Position numbers and translations under genes: made by a program. A stretch of 64,000 bases of DNA, taken from Bolinopsis microptera (taxonomy: Eukaryota; Ctenophora; Tentaculata; Lobata; Bolinopsidae). Within the stretch, counting starts at the first letter, position 1; each line of letters opens with the position of its first letter. The notes beneath the pieces were generated by a model. That model did not search any database. It saw only the letters and a list, made by a program, of their open reading frames with translations, and had not been told where the DNA came from. This document shows, piece by piece, positions 12,007-22,146 of this stretch. The DNA lies in NCBI RefSeq assembly GCF_026151205.1, contig NC_087075.1:6218858-6282857 (forward strand). Reading direction: 5' to 3'.

Positions 12007-13122
12007 GGCAACTTGGTCGTTTAGCTCCGGACAGTCTATGCAACGTCTATGCAACGTCCATGCAACAACAAAAGAACCGTCTATGCAACGTCTATGCAAC
12101 GTCCCTGCACAATGAACACTCTATGCACACTCCCTGCACGGTCAGTCTATGCAACGTCTATGCAACGTCTATGCAACGTCCCTGCACAGTACCATATGAA
12201 CACCGGCTACTAGCCGGCTAGTAGCCACTTTTGTAATAACAGCTCCTCAACTTCACATTACCAACCGGCTACTAACCGGCACTTGAAAAGTGGTCACTAG
12301 CCGGCTACTAACCGGCTACTAGCCGGCTAGTGACCACAAAGTGGCTACTAACCGGCTACTAAGCGGTCACTAGCCGGCTACTAACCGGCTACTAGCCGGC
12401 TAGTGACCACAAAGTGGCTACTAACCGGCTACTAAGCGGTCACTAGCCGGCTATTAGCCGAGCTCTAAAGCAGACCTACTAGTAGCCGGTTCCAAACCGG
12501 CTACTAGCCGGCACTTAGAAAGCGGTCACTAGCCGGCTACTAACCGGCTACTAACCGGCTACTAACCGGCTAGTAACCACCAAGTGGCTACTAACCGGCT
12601 ACTAACCGGTCACTAGCCGGCTCTTAAGCGGACCTACTAGTAGCCGGTTCCAAACCGGCTACTAGCCGGCACTTAGAAAGCGGTCACTAGCCGGCTACTA
12701 ACCGGCTACTAATAGGTCTGCTTTAGAGCTCGGCTAATAGCCGGCTAGTGACCGCTTAGTAGCCGGTTAGTAGCCACTTTGTGGTCACTAGCCGGCTAGT
12801 AGCCGGTTAGTAGCCGGCTAGTGACCACTTTTCAAGTGCCGGTTAGTAGCCGGTTGTTAATGTGAAGTTGAGGAGCTGTTATTACAAAAGTGGCTACTAG
12901 CCGGCTAGTAGCCGGCTAGTAGCCGGTGTTCATATGGTACTGTGCAGGGACGTTGCATAGACGTTGCATAGACGTTGCATAGACTGACCGTGCAGGGAGT
13001 GTGCATAGAGTGTTCATTGTGCAGGGACGTTGCATAGACGTTGCATAGACGGTTCTTTTGTTGTTGCACGGACGTTGCATAGACGTTGCATAGACTGTCC
13101 GGAGCTAAACGACCAACTTCCC
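12007..13122. mobile_element. Foldback element with ~450-bp inverted arms and 9-bp target duplication
   Basis: The sequence from 12007 to about 12480 is repeated as a near-perfect reverse complement from about 12708 to 13122. The ends begin GGCAACTTGGTCG and GGGAAGTTGGTCG. Outer parts of the arms hold arrays of GTCTATGCAAC; inner parts hold CCGGCTACTAA/CCGGCTAGT arrays that are themselves partly palindromic. The middle (12480-12708) is more of the same array. No protein is encoded. A 9-bp target duplication suits Mutator-like elements, and the structure suits foldback transposons. The family assignment is inference. Confidence 0.85.
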
Positions 13123-14310
13123 CTTATTACTTTATTAATGATGATATCGCTTGCTTGTAATAGAGCTGAGTAATAGATATAACATCTGATTAGGTTATTA
13201 TAGTAGTTTGTGTAACGGTCGATATATAACATGCAATTATTAGTTAACGGTTAAGCATTGCAAAGGCTTGCACGCCACAACTGGCCTCTAGGCAAGGTTG
13301 TGGCTAACCTCCGCAAGCGTTTGGCCCGCTTTATATACTAGCTATTTCAACCGTATTAAGTGTGATTTTAGTGTAACTATAGTGTGATTCTATTGTGATC
13401 TTAGTTGACTCTAGTTGTGATCTTGTCGGATAGATTATAGTGTATCTTCATCGTTTACATTACACTGCCCTATCTTATACACCTTGTCTCATTTCTACTC
13501 CTGAACTCAAATTATACAATAGAAGACGGGAAGCTACATATATTAGGACATATTTTGTAATTTGATAAAATTTAAAGTTTTGGTGTGTGAATCAAAGGTC
13601 TTTAAAACAGATAACATTACTGATTACTCTTTTATGCCGTGGGAGTAAATTAGCAGGACACAGTGGCCCTCGGGTCTTTTAAACAAAACATATTACATAT
13701 CAGGATTCATCAGAAGTTCAGAAGCCTAGCGAGTATAAAATTCAGATAACATTACTGATTAGTGATTACTCTTTTATGCCGTGGGAGTAAATTAGCAGGA
13801 CAGAGTTTGCCCCTTGTAGTCCAAATTTACATTACCTCATTGCTAGAATTCATTCATTAAAACAAATTTTCCAAGAATTGTTCCAGTTTCTCCCTTCTTG
13901 CATGTTGTACCCTTTTTGAGAGTGAGACCTATTACTGTAAGAATATTTTTCAAAATTTGCAGGACTTTTCCTTTGACCCTTAATTAAACTGGCACAACAA
14001 AATCTTTCTGGATTTATCATTTCACATTGCACTAGATTTCAATTCTGGAAGCAAATTTCCTGAAATTCTTTTCGAGAGAATGCAATATGCATCCCTTTTT
14101 CGAACTACACTTATTTCGCAAGAGCTCCTTGTAGGCCCTAATATGTATTTAAAATCGTATTATTTTAATCGTTCTTGAAACTGTGTTTGAAAATGATCTC
14201 TATTGCCAAATTGCTCAGATAGGCCTTTTACACGTTTCGCTGTTTTTGAAATTCAGGCTGTGGCCAAAGCGCGTGCTAAATTTGAAAAACTCTAAGATTT
14301 TGGCCCCCTA
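13123..14310. other. Unassigned region with one direct repeat
   Basis: The first nine bases are the right copy of the target duplication. A block of about 50 bp (CAGATAACATTACTGATTA... to ...TTAGCAGGACA) occurs at about 13609-13662 and again at about 13742-13802. Nothing else recognised. Confidence 0.45.
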
Positions 14311-14394
14311 ATGAAAAAAATCATTCCTACACCCCTGCTCCTACACCCCTGCTCCTACACCCCTGCTCACGATCCTACACCCCTGCTCACGATC

Positions 14395-14668
14395 CTTTTC
14401 GACAGCCTCATTAAACCTATCCTTAACTATGGGGCACCTATTTACACGGTACACAGCAACTATGTCCAACTGCATCATAAAACATATCGCAAAACGAGCA
14501 AACCACAGCGATGAAATTGAAACGAACATACTCAAGAAAATTAGCCTTCTCAACTCTGAAAAAGTGCACCTACACTTTCTGAAATGGTCCTTAGGAAAGC
14601 CACTAATGCAGACGTCTGGGGAGACTCAGGGCGTTATCCATTGATTTGCGAATGTATCAATCTCAGTG
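14395..14668 (+). pseudogene. LINE reverse-transcriptase C-terminal fragment, frameshifted
   Basis: Three reading-frame pieces on the plus strand together look like the end of a LINE reverse transcriptase. The first has LFDSLIKPILNYGAPIY, the second EKVHLHFLKWSLG, and a shift then gives ATNADVWGDSGRYPL. These are typical of the thumb/connection region (...KPILLYG..., ...FLKWLLG..., ...GELGRYPL...) of CR1/L2-like elements. At least two frameshifts break it, and it runs directly into the 194-bp repeat array. Confidence 0.65.
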
Positions 14669-15765
14669 TGGCCGTATAGAGGCCGTATAGTGGCCGTATA
14701 GAGGCCGTATAGAGGCCGTATAAAGGCAGTATAGAGGCCGTATAAAGGACGTATAGAGGCCGTATAGACTATAGAGGCTGTATGGAGGCCATAGATTAGA
14801 TGTGTTGTGTGGCCGTTTAGAGGCCGTATAAAGGACATGTAATATATCTTTTAAGTTTTAAGTGGCTGTATAGTGGCTGTATAAAGGCAGTATAGAGGCC
14901 GTATAGTGGCCGTATAAAGGCCGTATAGAGGCCGTATAAAGGACGTATAGAGGCCGTATAGACTATAGAGGCTGTATGGAGGCCATAGATTAGATGTGTT
15001 GTGTGGCCGTTTAGAGGCCGTATAAAGGACATGTAATATATCTTTTAAGTTTTAAGTGGCTGTATAGAGGCTGTATAAAGGCAGTATAGAGGCCGTATAG
15101 TGGCCGTATAAAGGCCGTATAGAGGCCGTATAAAGGACGTATAGAGGCCGTATAGACTATAGAGGCTGTATGGAGGCCATAGATTAGATGTGTTGTGTGG
15201 CCGTTTAGAGGCCGTATAAAGGACATGTAATATATCTTTTAAGTTTTAAGTGGCTGTATAGTGGCTGTATAAAGGCAGCATAGAGGCCGTATAGTGGCCG
15301 TATAAAGGCCGTATAGAGGCCGTATAAAGGACGTATAGAGGCCGTATAGACTATAGAGGCTGTATGGAGGCCATAGATTAGATGTGTTGTGTGGCCGTTT
15401 AGAGGCCGTATAAAGGACATGTAATATATCTTTTAAGTTTTAAGTGGCTGTATGGTGGCTGTATGGTGGCTGTATAAAGGCAGTATAAAGGCAGTATAGA
15501 GGCCGTATAGTGGCCGTATAAAGGCCGTATAAAGGACGTATAGGGGCCGTATAGAGGCCGTATAGAGGCCGTATAGACTATAGAGGCTGTATGGAGGCCA
15601 TATATTAGATGTGTTGTGTGGCCGTTTAGAGGCCGTATAAAGGACATGTAATATATCTTTTAAGTTTTAAGTGGCTGTATGGTGGCTGTATGGTGGCTGT
15701 ATAAAGGCCGTATAGAGGCCGTATAGTGGCCGTATAGAGGCCGTATAGTGGCCGTATAGGGGCCA
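14668..15765. repeat. 194-bp higher-order repeat built on GTATAGAGGCC
   Basis: Five copies of a unit of about 194 bp (the last is longer, about 227 bp). Each combines many short GTATAGAGGCC/GTATAAAGG subrepeats with a unique spacer containing GGACATGTAATATATC and TTTTAAGTTTTAAG. The copies are nearly identical, so the expansion is recent. Identical 71-residue minus-strand open frames repeat with the same period and are by-products. Confidence 0.93.
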
Positions 15766-16946
15766 AACCTAATCGCCCAATTTCCCTGATATCCTTACAT
15801 CACTGACTTCCGAGAGCCAGATATATCTCTCGAGAATTGTCGCCAGGTATATCACCAACTGTTTAAAAAACCGTAAAAAGTTCTTGGAGTCAATAAACGC
15901 CGATTCTTGTCGTAACACGTGACCAATGTTCCGCGCCATAAACGTACAACTACAACATTTTTCAACATTACTCTTCAAGCACCGTTGCCCAAAAAGCTGC
16001 ACTCATTGAACAAGTGTACCCTATGAAAGTGGTGATATAACGAAGTTTATCAAATAAAACGAAGATTTAAATATAATCAAATTCCATTTATATTTGTTAA
16101 TATTAATATTATTATTATGGAGAGGGGCGAGTTTTAATAATAGTATATTTATTATCTTGACAGTTACTGTTGTAACTTAAGATTTGAAATTTGTATTCCT
16201 TGTATTCCTTTTTGCAGTTGTTTTACTAACAGTGATAGTTTGATTTCTCTTGGAGAATTTCTCTTTAGACTCTTAACTTGCGAACAAATTGAAGCAGCAA
16301 ACTTTAGGCTAGAAACTTTATTGAATAGAAATAATCATTCGACGTAACAACGTCTTCTTCAGTTCTGTAATAAAATTGTTAAACATGTGTAAAAATTAAC
16401 GACGGAAAGAAATTTAAAATAACATTAAAACAAAAACAGAGAAATAAAATTTACGAAAATGACCCAAAAAAAAATGTAATTGCAAAAAATGTCAAAACAA
16501 CAAAAAATACGACAAGAAGAAATGTAAGCTAATACAACTCAATACTGTACTACTCATGATACTAAACTAATTAGTAAACGTAAAACTGGTTGTTCAGAAT
16601 TCACAGTTCATGTGTAAAAACTAATGATAAAATCAGCACTTAAGCAACGATAACTCGGTTGTCATGGTTACTATCCAAGATAGTCCTATCAATACATTAT
16701 TTACTAGTTAAACATCGACTAAATATTTGTACAAATAACTCAACTCAGAACGATCATTCATTTCAGGACTTAATCTCAATATATACATCGCTTCTACAAT
16801 CTTTCTACGAACAGTTTTACTCTGTAAATCAAGTAACTTAAAAGATAAAACTGGGGTTCGGTTATAGTTTGGGTTTGTTTGTTTCGGGGCAATTATCTAC
16901 CATATTTTCGAAACGATTGTTCGCCTTTTGGTACACTGGTACAGCT
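15766..16946. other. Unassigned region
   Basis: AT-rich sequence without a convincing exon. A 77-codon minus-strand frame at 15769-16002 is not recognised. A GACGTAACAACGTCTTC stretch near 16340 resembles the conserved 3' ends of some retroelements, but too little is present to assign it. Confidence 0.35.
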
Positions 16947-17168
16947 GTAAGCCTTGACCGGGCAAGAGATATGGTCTATAGCTATAGTAAGAGATTTTCC
17001 ATCAAATTATTGTACCAGTATAGTAAGGTTCTAAGAAAGAACATATTTTGTAAAGTTGTGTAAGCCGTGACCGGGCAAGAGATATGGTCTATAGTAAGAG
17101 ATTTTCCATTAAATTATTGTACCAGTATAGTAAGGTTCTAAGAAAGAACATATTTTGTAAAGTTGTGT
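16947..17168. repeat. Tandem duplication, unit about 113 bp
   Basis: Two copies of a segment beginning TAAGCC(T/G)TGACCGGGCAAG, at 16948 and 17061. The first has an extra TATAGCTATAG-type insertion. A degenerate third start (TAAGCAGTGATT) follows at 17169. A similar TGTGTAAGC...GTGTAATAT block is seen near 59056-59110. Confidence 0.85.
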
Positions 17169-17550
17169 AAGCAGTGATTAATTGAGATGAATTTAGGGTA
17201 ATATTGTGTAATATGTAGGTAGTGTAGTGATTATAATAAGGCAGTCGTGGTGTCCAGTATGTGACGGTAGCATTTTGGGCATATATTAGTATACGACAGT
17301 TATTGCAGTTTAAGTGCAGAGAGGTCAGTTTAACATATGTTTGGGGCAGTACGAGGTTGAGTTATGGAGTGTTTACAGAATGCTAGTGTTACAATGTTGT
17401 GGCTATCGACAGGACAGTTTGCAATTCCCGGGAATTGGTAGATTGTTTAGACTATCAGGGGCGAGAGGAAAATACGATTAGCCTTTTGAGATAGGAGAGT
17501 GCCAGTTTACCCGATCGAGAGGGGGGTCATTTTGATACCGGGCAGGTTCT
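17169..17550. other. Unassigned spacer
   Basis: No frame or repeat recognised between the two tandem duplications. Confidence 0.4.
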
Positions 17551-18195
17551 GTAGCTAGAACCTGTTAAGGTTAGGTCGTTCAGTTAGGTAGATGGTTATA
17601 GTGGTAAGTATAAGATTGGCGGCCGTAGAATAGTGGAGCATTACGTAATTACTGTTATCAGGCTTGGTTGTGGCCGACACCAGGGGATGTCTTGACAACA
17701 CTGGGCTCTGGCAGAGCGGGAGTCAGCGCTGGTTGACTTAGATAGGTAAAGCTAGACTAAGAGTAGGAGCTAGAACCGGTTAAGGTTAGGTCGTTCAGTT
17801 AGGTAGATGGTTATAGTGGTAAGTATAAGATTGGCGGCCGTAGAATAGTGGAGCATTACGTAATTACTGTTATCAGGCTTGGTTGTGGCCGACACCAGGG
17901 GATGTCTTGACAACACTGGGCTCTGGCAGAGCGGGAGTCAGCGCTGGTTGACTTAGATAGGTAAAGCTAGACTAAGAGTAGGAGCTAGAACCGGTTAAGG
18001 TTAGGTCGTTCAGTTAGGTAGATGGTTATAGTGGTAAGTATAAGATTGGCGGCCGTAGAATAGTGGAGCATTACGTAATTACTGTTATCAGGCTTGGTTG
18101 TGGCCGACACCAGGGGATGTCTTGACAACACTGGGCTCTGGCAGAGCGGGAGTCAGCGCTGGTTGACTTAGATAGGTAAAGCTAGATTAAGAGTA
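17551..18195. repeat. Three near-identical 215-bp tandem copies
   Basis: The unit starts near AGCTAGAACC(G/T)GTTAAGG. Starts are at about 17551, 17766 and 17981. The copies differ by only a few bases, pointing to very recent duplication. Confidence 0.95.
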
Positions 18196-19041
18196 GGATT
18201 AACGGCAGGAAGTAGGTTGCGTAATATTTGAGGCAGTATGAATCGGAGCAATTAGGAATTTGTTGCACAGCATTTGAGGCAATATGAGTCTAAGTGACTA
18301 AGCGTTGGTTGAGCAAATATTCGAATAATTATTGTTCAGTTAAGTACCTTGGGCACCTTTATTATACCCCTTGTTTGCATTCTCACCCTATTCGATAGAA
18401 GGTCATGGTTGATACCGGACTAGTGTAAGGGACCAGGACCAGTTATGGTTGGGGCCTGGTGAGCACGGATGAAACGTGTCGTTAGAGGTTTAGAATCGAC
18501 AGTGGTTATTTCATGGCACCTAGATTAGGCACGGTCAAGGCGAGTTGACCGTGCTATCCGTGTTTTATGTTGCAACACTAGATCGCTGAGCGTTTATGGG
18601 CGATACGAGTCTGGTTAATTAGGATTTGAAGTAGAGGTTGTCGAATTATTCATTGTATTGTTTCATAGTTTAACTTTGTTTACCCTTTATTATCACGCTC
18701 GTTTCCATTGTCCAAACCCTTAATTAAATGCAAATAAACTTCGAACCGGGAAGCAAGTGTCCACTGCTTACACAGCTTCATAATTCCCTAATTCCTATCC
18801 CTCACTTCATAATGATTTCACTTTATGAAACTGTAAAACTAATAGTCTAATATTCTACAACAAGTATTTCATCTAGTTGATTAAGTCAAAACACTATAAC
18901 TGTATAACAACACTTAATCAATGCTCACAAGTTTTTAAGTCGCCTCCCATAGTCGTTTAAAAATATGGTCATCTAGAAAGATAATTGAATCACAGATCGT
19001 ATAATGTATAAATTCTAACGAATAAATGTATTACATTTCAG
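18196..19041. other. Upstream region of the aerolysin/natterin-like gene
   Basis: No exon recognised. A good splice acceptor (TTACATTTCAG) ends at 19041, 24 bases before the start codon of the next gene, so the gene probably has an intron in its 5' untranslated region. Confidence 0.45.
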
Positions 19042-19065
19042 AATTTATGAAACCTGAAGAACTAC

Positions 19066-20829
19066 ATGAGAACAAAAATGATTCTGTTTGCATTAGCACT
19101 GATATCAGTGGCTGCTGCTCAAGATCCTGCTATTGTCTACAAGTACTCTGATGCTTATGAACGAATCTGGCATGATGCAGGGTCTGAAGCTGACCGGGAT
19201 GGGGCAGTTTGGCGCGTACGGAACTATCAGTCAGAGTTCTGCTCTCTCGGAGATATAGCTACTGATGGGTGGGGTCGTCCCACAGCTAAAGCAGTGTTGG
19301 TGTCACAGAGGAAAGCAGGAGCCCTAAGTCACCCGATCAGGTTCTCTCGAGTGTGGAGGGATTCAGGAAGTGGTGCATATTCTGACGTTGCTATATACAT
19401 GATGAACGCTCCATCTGGATACACCTGTCTTGGAGGAGTTGCAATGGGGAGTCATTATACGAAACCTGACTCCAGCAAGTACTGTTGTGTAAAGAACCAG
19501 TACGTAGTCCAGGCAGATACGGTACATACTTGGAACGACAAAGGCTCGGGGGCATATTCTGACCTTAGTTTGTGGACTGTCATTAGGGCTGGGGGAGACG
19601 CTTTTGGAATTGATGCAGGAACCTTTATTGGTGTCAATGGATACTCCAGACCGTCTTCTTCGTATCTCCTTAGAGCTGACGGTAATAATGTTCGCGATGT
19701 TTGGAGTCTGCCTACTAAAGATGACAAACCACTAAACTTGTACGAAGTTGGGGAGCTGAAGATGATCTGGAACGACGCTGGATCTGGAGCTGATGCTGAC
19801 TGTTCAATCTGGAGAGCTGAATCTAGAAGCGGGTATTATCCTGTTGGAGATATTGTTGTTGCCTCACACAGCAAGCCTAGGATAGGGTTCCTGCTGAAAC
19901 CTAAAAACGTTAACGACGACTCCGTTCGGGCACCAATATCCTACTCAAGGATCTGGAATGACAGGGGTTCGGGAGCAAACAAAGATGTACAACTGTGGAG
20001 AGTGAACTGTCCTGGAGGGTACGTCTCCCTGGGAAGCGTCGCTACTTCCGGCAGTTACCCTAATATTGGTGACGTTTACTGTGTGAAGAGCAGTTACACT
20101 TCATACGGATCATCCAGCAACTGGGGATACGTTTGGAGGGACCATGGAAGTGGGGCTAATTCTGATGTTTCGATCTACGAGGCTCGAACATCTTCTAGCT
20201 CCTTGCAGTCAGTGAGAGGGTTCGGAGCTGTAGCAAGCTACTACTCCTACCCCAGCTCTCCTTACTTCTTGAACAAGCAGTTCCACTCATACTGGGCAGA
20301 GAAACCTATAGAGAAGATCTACATGTACAACGTGCAGTACGATCTCAATAGCGAAAGACAACAGACTGCTCCTGTTAAGATGAGCCCGACGGTTGTGGAG
20401 AATTTCTCCGATCAACCGCAAAAATTGACCAGAACCATCACCTACTCCATAGCTGAATCGAGCTCCTTTAAATACAGTCAGGCGATCCAACTGGGCATAG
20501 CAGTGGAGATCGAGGCAAAAGTACCTATCATAGGAGGAGGCGTAAAGACAACAGTTAGTGCTTCGACCACCTCCACATTTGAAACTGGAAGCACCACCAC
20601 AAAGACCCACACGGATAGCATCAATGCATGGGTGCAACTACCGGGACGATCCAAGATGACAGCTGTCATTGTTGGTACCGAGTACAGAGCTGATATTCCC
20701 TACTCAGCAACTATCAGGAAGGTGTACTATGATGGATCTCAGGCATATGCTACGATATCTGGAGTCTACAAGGGCGTGGCCGTAAGTGAGATCAAGGTTA
20801 CTTATGGGGCAATTGAGTATTTTGACTAA
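19066..20829 (+). CDS. Secreted natterin/aerolysin-like protein with six Vps62-type repeats
   Basis: Single uninterrupted exon of 587 residues. Residues 1-18 form a signal peptide (hydrophobic ILFALALISVAAA then Q). Residues about 30-400 carry six repeats of the motif W-(N/H/R)-D-x-G-S-x-A-x-x-D, with the Trp at 35, 97, 156, 235, 297 and 357. This is the pattern of Vps62/DUF946-type beta repeats in plant, fungal and animal proteins. Residues about 405-587 look like an aerolysin/ETX-MTX2 module: alternating polar beta strands, a Ser/Thr-rich central stretch near 495-520 as in the membrane-insertion hairpin of this fold, and a final LPGRSKMT-like loop. Natterins pair a carbohydrate-binding-type module with the same pore-forming fold. 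Function as a secreted pore-forming defence, feeding or venom protein is inferred. The open frame is intact. The module order is clear; the exact family name is less so. Confidence 0.85.
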   Translation: MRTKMILFALALISVAAAQDPAIVYKYSDAYERIWHDAGSEADRDGAVWRVRNYQSEFCSLGDIATDGWGRPTAKAVLVSQRKAGALSHPIRFSRVWRDSGSGAYSDVAIYMMNAPSGYTCLGGVAMGSHYTKPDSSKYCCVKNQYVVQADTVHTWNDKGSGAYSDLSLWTVIRAGGDAFGIDAGTFIGVNGYSRPSSSYLLRADGNNVRDVWSLPTKDDKPLNLYEVGELKMIWNDAGSGADADCSIWRAESRSGYYPVGDIVVASHSKPRIGFLLKPKNVNDDSVRAPISYSRIWNDRGSGANKDVQLWRVNCPGGYVSLGSVATSGSYPNIGDVYCVKSSYTSYGSSSNWGYVWRDHGSGANSDVSIYEARTSSSSLQSVRGFGAVASYYSYPSSPYFLNKQFHSYWAEKPIEKIYMYNVQYDLNSERQQTAPVKMSPTVVENFSDQPQKLTRTITYSIAESSSFKYSQAIQLGIAVEIEAKVPIIGGGVKTTVSASTTSTFETGSTTTKTHTDSINAWVQLPGRSKMTAVIVGTEYRADIPYSATIRKVYYDGSQAYATISGVYKGVAVSEIKVTYGAIEYFD

Positions 20830-22000
20830 ATGGAATGGAGCTGTCAAGAGTTTCCGCTGAAAAGTCCTTCAGCCTGATTTTAGGCTAAAAACCAGCCACC
20901 ATATATTAATATAAAAAGAAGAAGACTAATTTGAATCTTCTTATTTCTGGTTAATATTAGAATTTTGCAATTTGAAAGTTTGTCTCTTTTGTTGTTTCAC
21001 TCTTGAAATTGTTGTCTTACAGAATTTCAGCGGCTACATCTGTTTACAAGGAGAAATTCAGGAATTGTATTCGAGCTAAGTAAGAGACGCTAAATTAATC
21101 ATTTTACAGCTCGTGTACTCATATTATGTTGTAAAACCAATTGTTCTTAATTATAAAATATATTTTAAATCTCACATTAATGGTGATCTTTGATCCTTAA
21201 ATACATAAAAGTGTATGCCATTGGGACAAACGGTTTGGGATATATAACACAAAATCGAAAATCGCTTTAATCGCGAATGCAGTTATGATCAAAAGAAAAT
21301 TAAGAAAATTATAAAAAAAGATGAATATACAAAAATAATAAAAAATTGTAGCTAGACTAGATATATTAACTTGCTCTCAGAAGCATAGATCTTTAATTTA
21401 AATTATTGTTAAGAGTTTTGAGGGGGGAGGAGAATGAAGGACAATTTATGGACAAAAAGAGACTGAGAGTAGAGTTTTAGATGAGTTTTATTATTGTTGA
21501 TATATTATTAGTTGATATATTTTTAAATGGTTGACTGTACAAAATTACCAATTTTCAGATTGTCAATAATAAAAGAAAGAAAAGTTCAAAAAGGAAGTAC
21601 AGCCAATCATTTATGTTTACTAGAACTTAAATTTAAAAATAATCTTTAATAATGAGCTCTAGAGATATGTTTTCATAAATGGAAAAAATGTATTGAGACT
21701 AAATTTTTGTTGCATTGTAAAATATATGTTGTAAAGATTCATTTGATAATTTTATTCTTCTTATATAAATACAGATGTTTCGTGTTCGAAAAACAGTTAT
21801 AGTTATTTTCCGTTTCTCAAAATAACTCGTGTTCTCTCGCCTCCCCAACAAAGTAAAACATCAAAGCTGCTAATATAGAAGAACCTAACTAGAGGACTAG
21901 TAACACTTACATCATATCATATCATTGGCCCTGACCCTACCTCAGTCGCTATATGACACTAATACAATGCCTTATGAATTTGTAATTAAAACTTGGTTAC
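20830..22000. other. 3' flank, AT-rich, nothing recognised
   Basis: Long AT-rich stretch between the aerolysin/natterin-like gene and the FTSJ fragment. No exon matching the next FTSJ segment (the part after the catalytic Lys) was found here. Confidence 0.4.
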
Positions 22001-22146
22001 CTTAGCAACGAAAGTGCCACCCAGCTTCAATACGTGAGTGGTAATGTTGAGAGCAGCCAGGAGCAGCTGGGCCTGAATGAACTCGTCGACATCGTGGAGT
22101 CCTGTCACATTGCAGGTGCTCCGTCACATACCACTAGATCAGCTTC
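22001..22146 (-). pseudogene. FTSJ1: FTSJ1/TRM7-type tRNA 2'-O-methyltransferase exon fragment
   Basis: Read on the minus strand, the bases from about 22107 down to 22001 encode [20 protein letters not shown], then NI.THVLK.GGTFVAK. This is the segment of FTSJ1/Trm7/FtsJ Rossmann methyltransferases between the SAM-binding Asp motif and the catalytic Lys of the K-D-K-E tetrad (the final K of VAK). It ends at a good donor (AAG|GTAACC). Immediately upstream on the same strand is the preceding family segment [10 protein letters not shown], but it is joined through two extra bases (CA) that break the frame. That upstream segment is the core of the 48-bp satellite. No other exon of the gene is visible on either side, so I call it a fragment or pseudogene. 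An alternative is a gene whose upstream exons lie beyond the array. Confidence 0.75.

Noticed and set aside
22001..22146. Functional FTSJ1 gene
   Set aside because: The catalytic-Asp segment is out of frame by two bases, and neither the upstream nor the downstream exons are found nearby.
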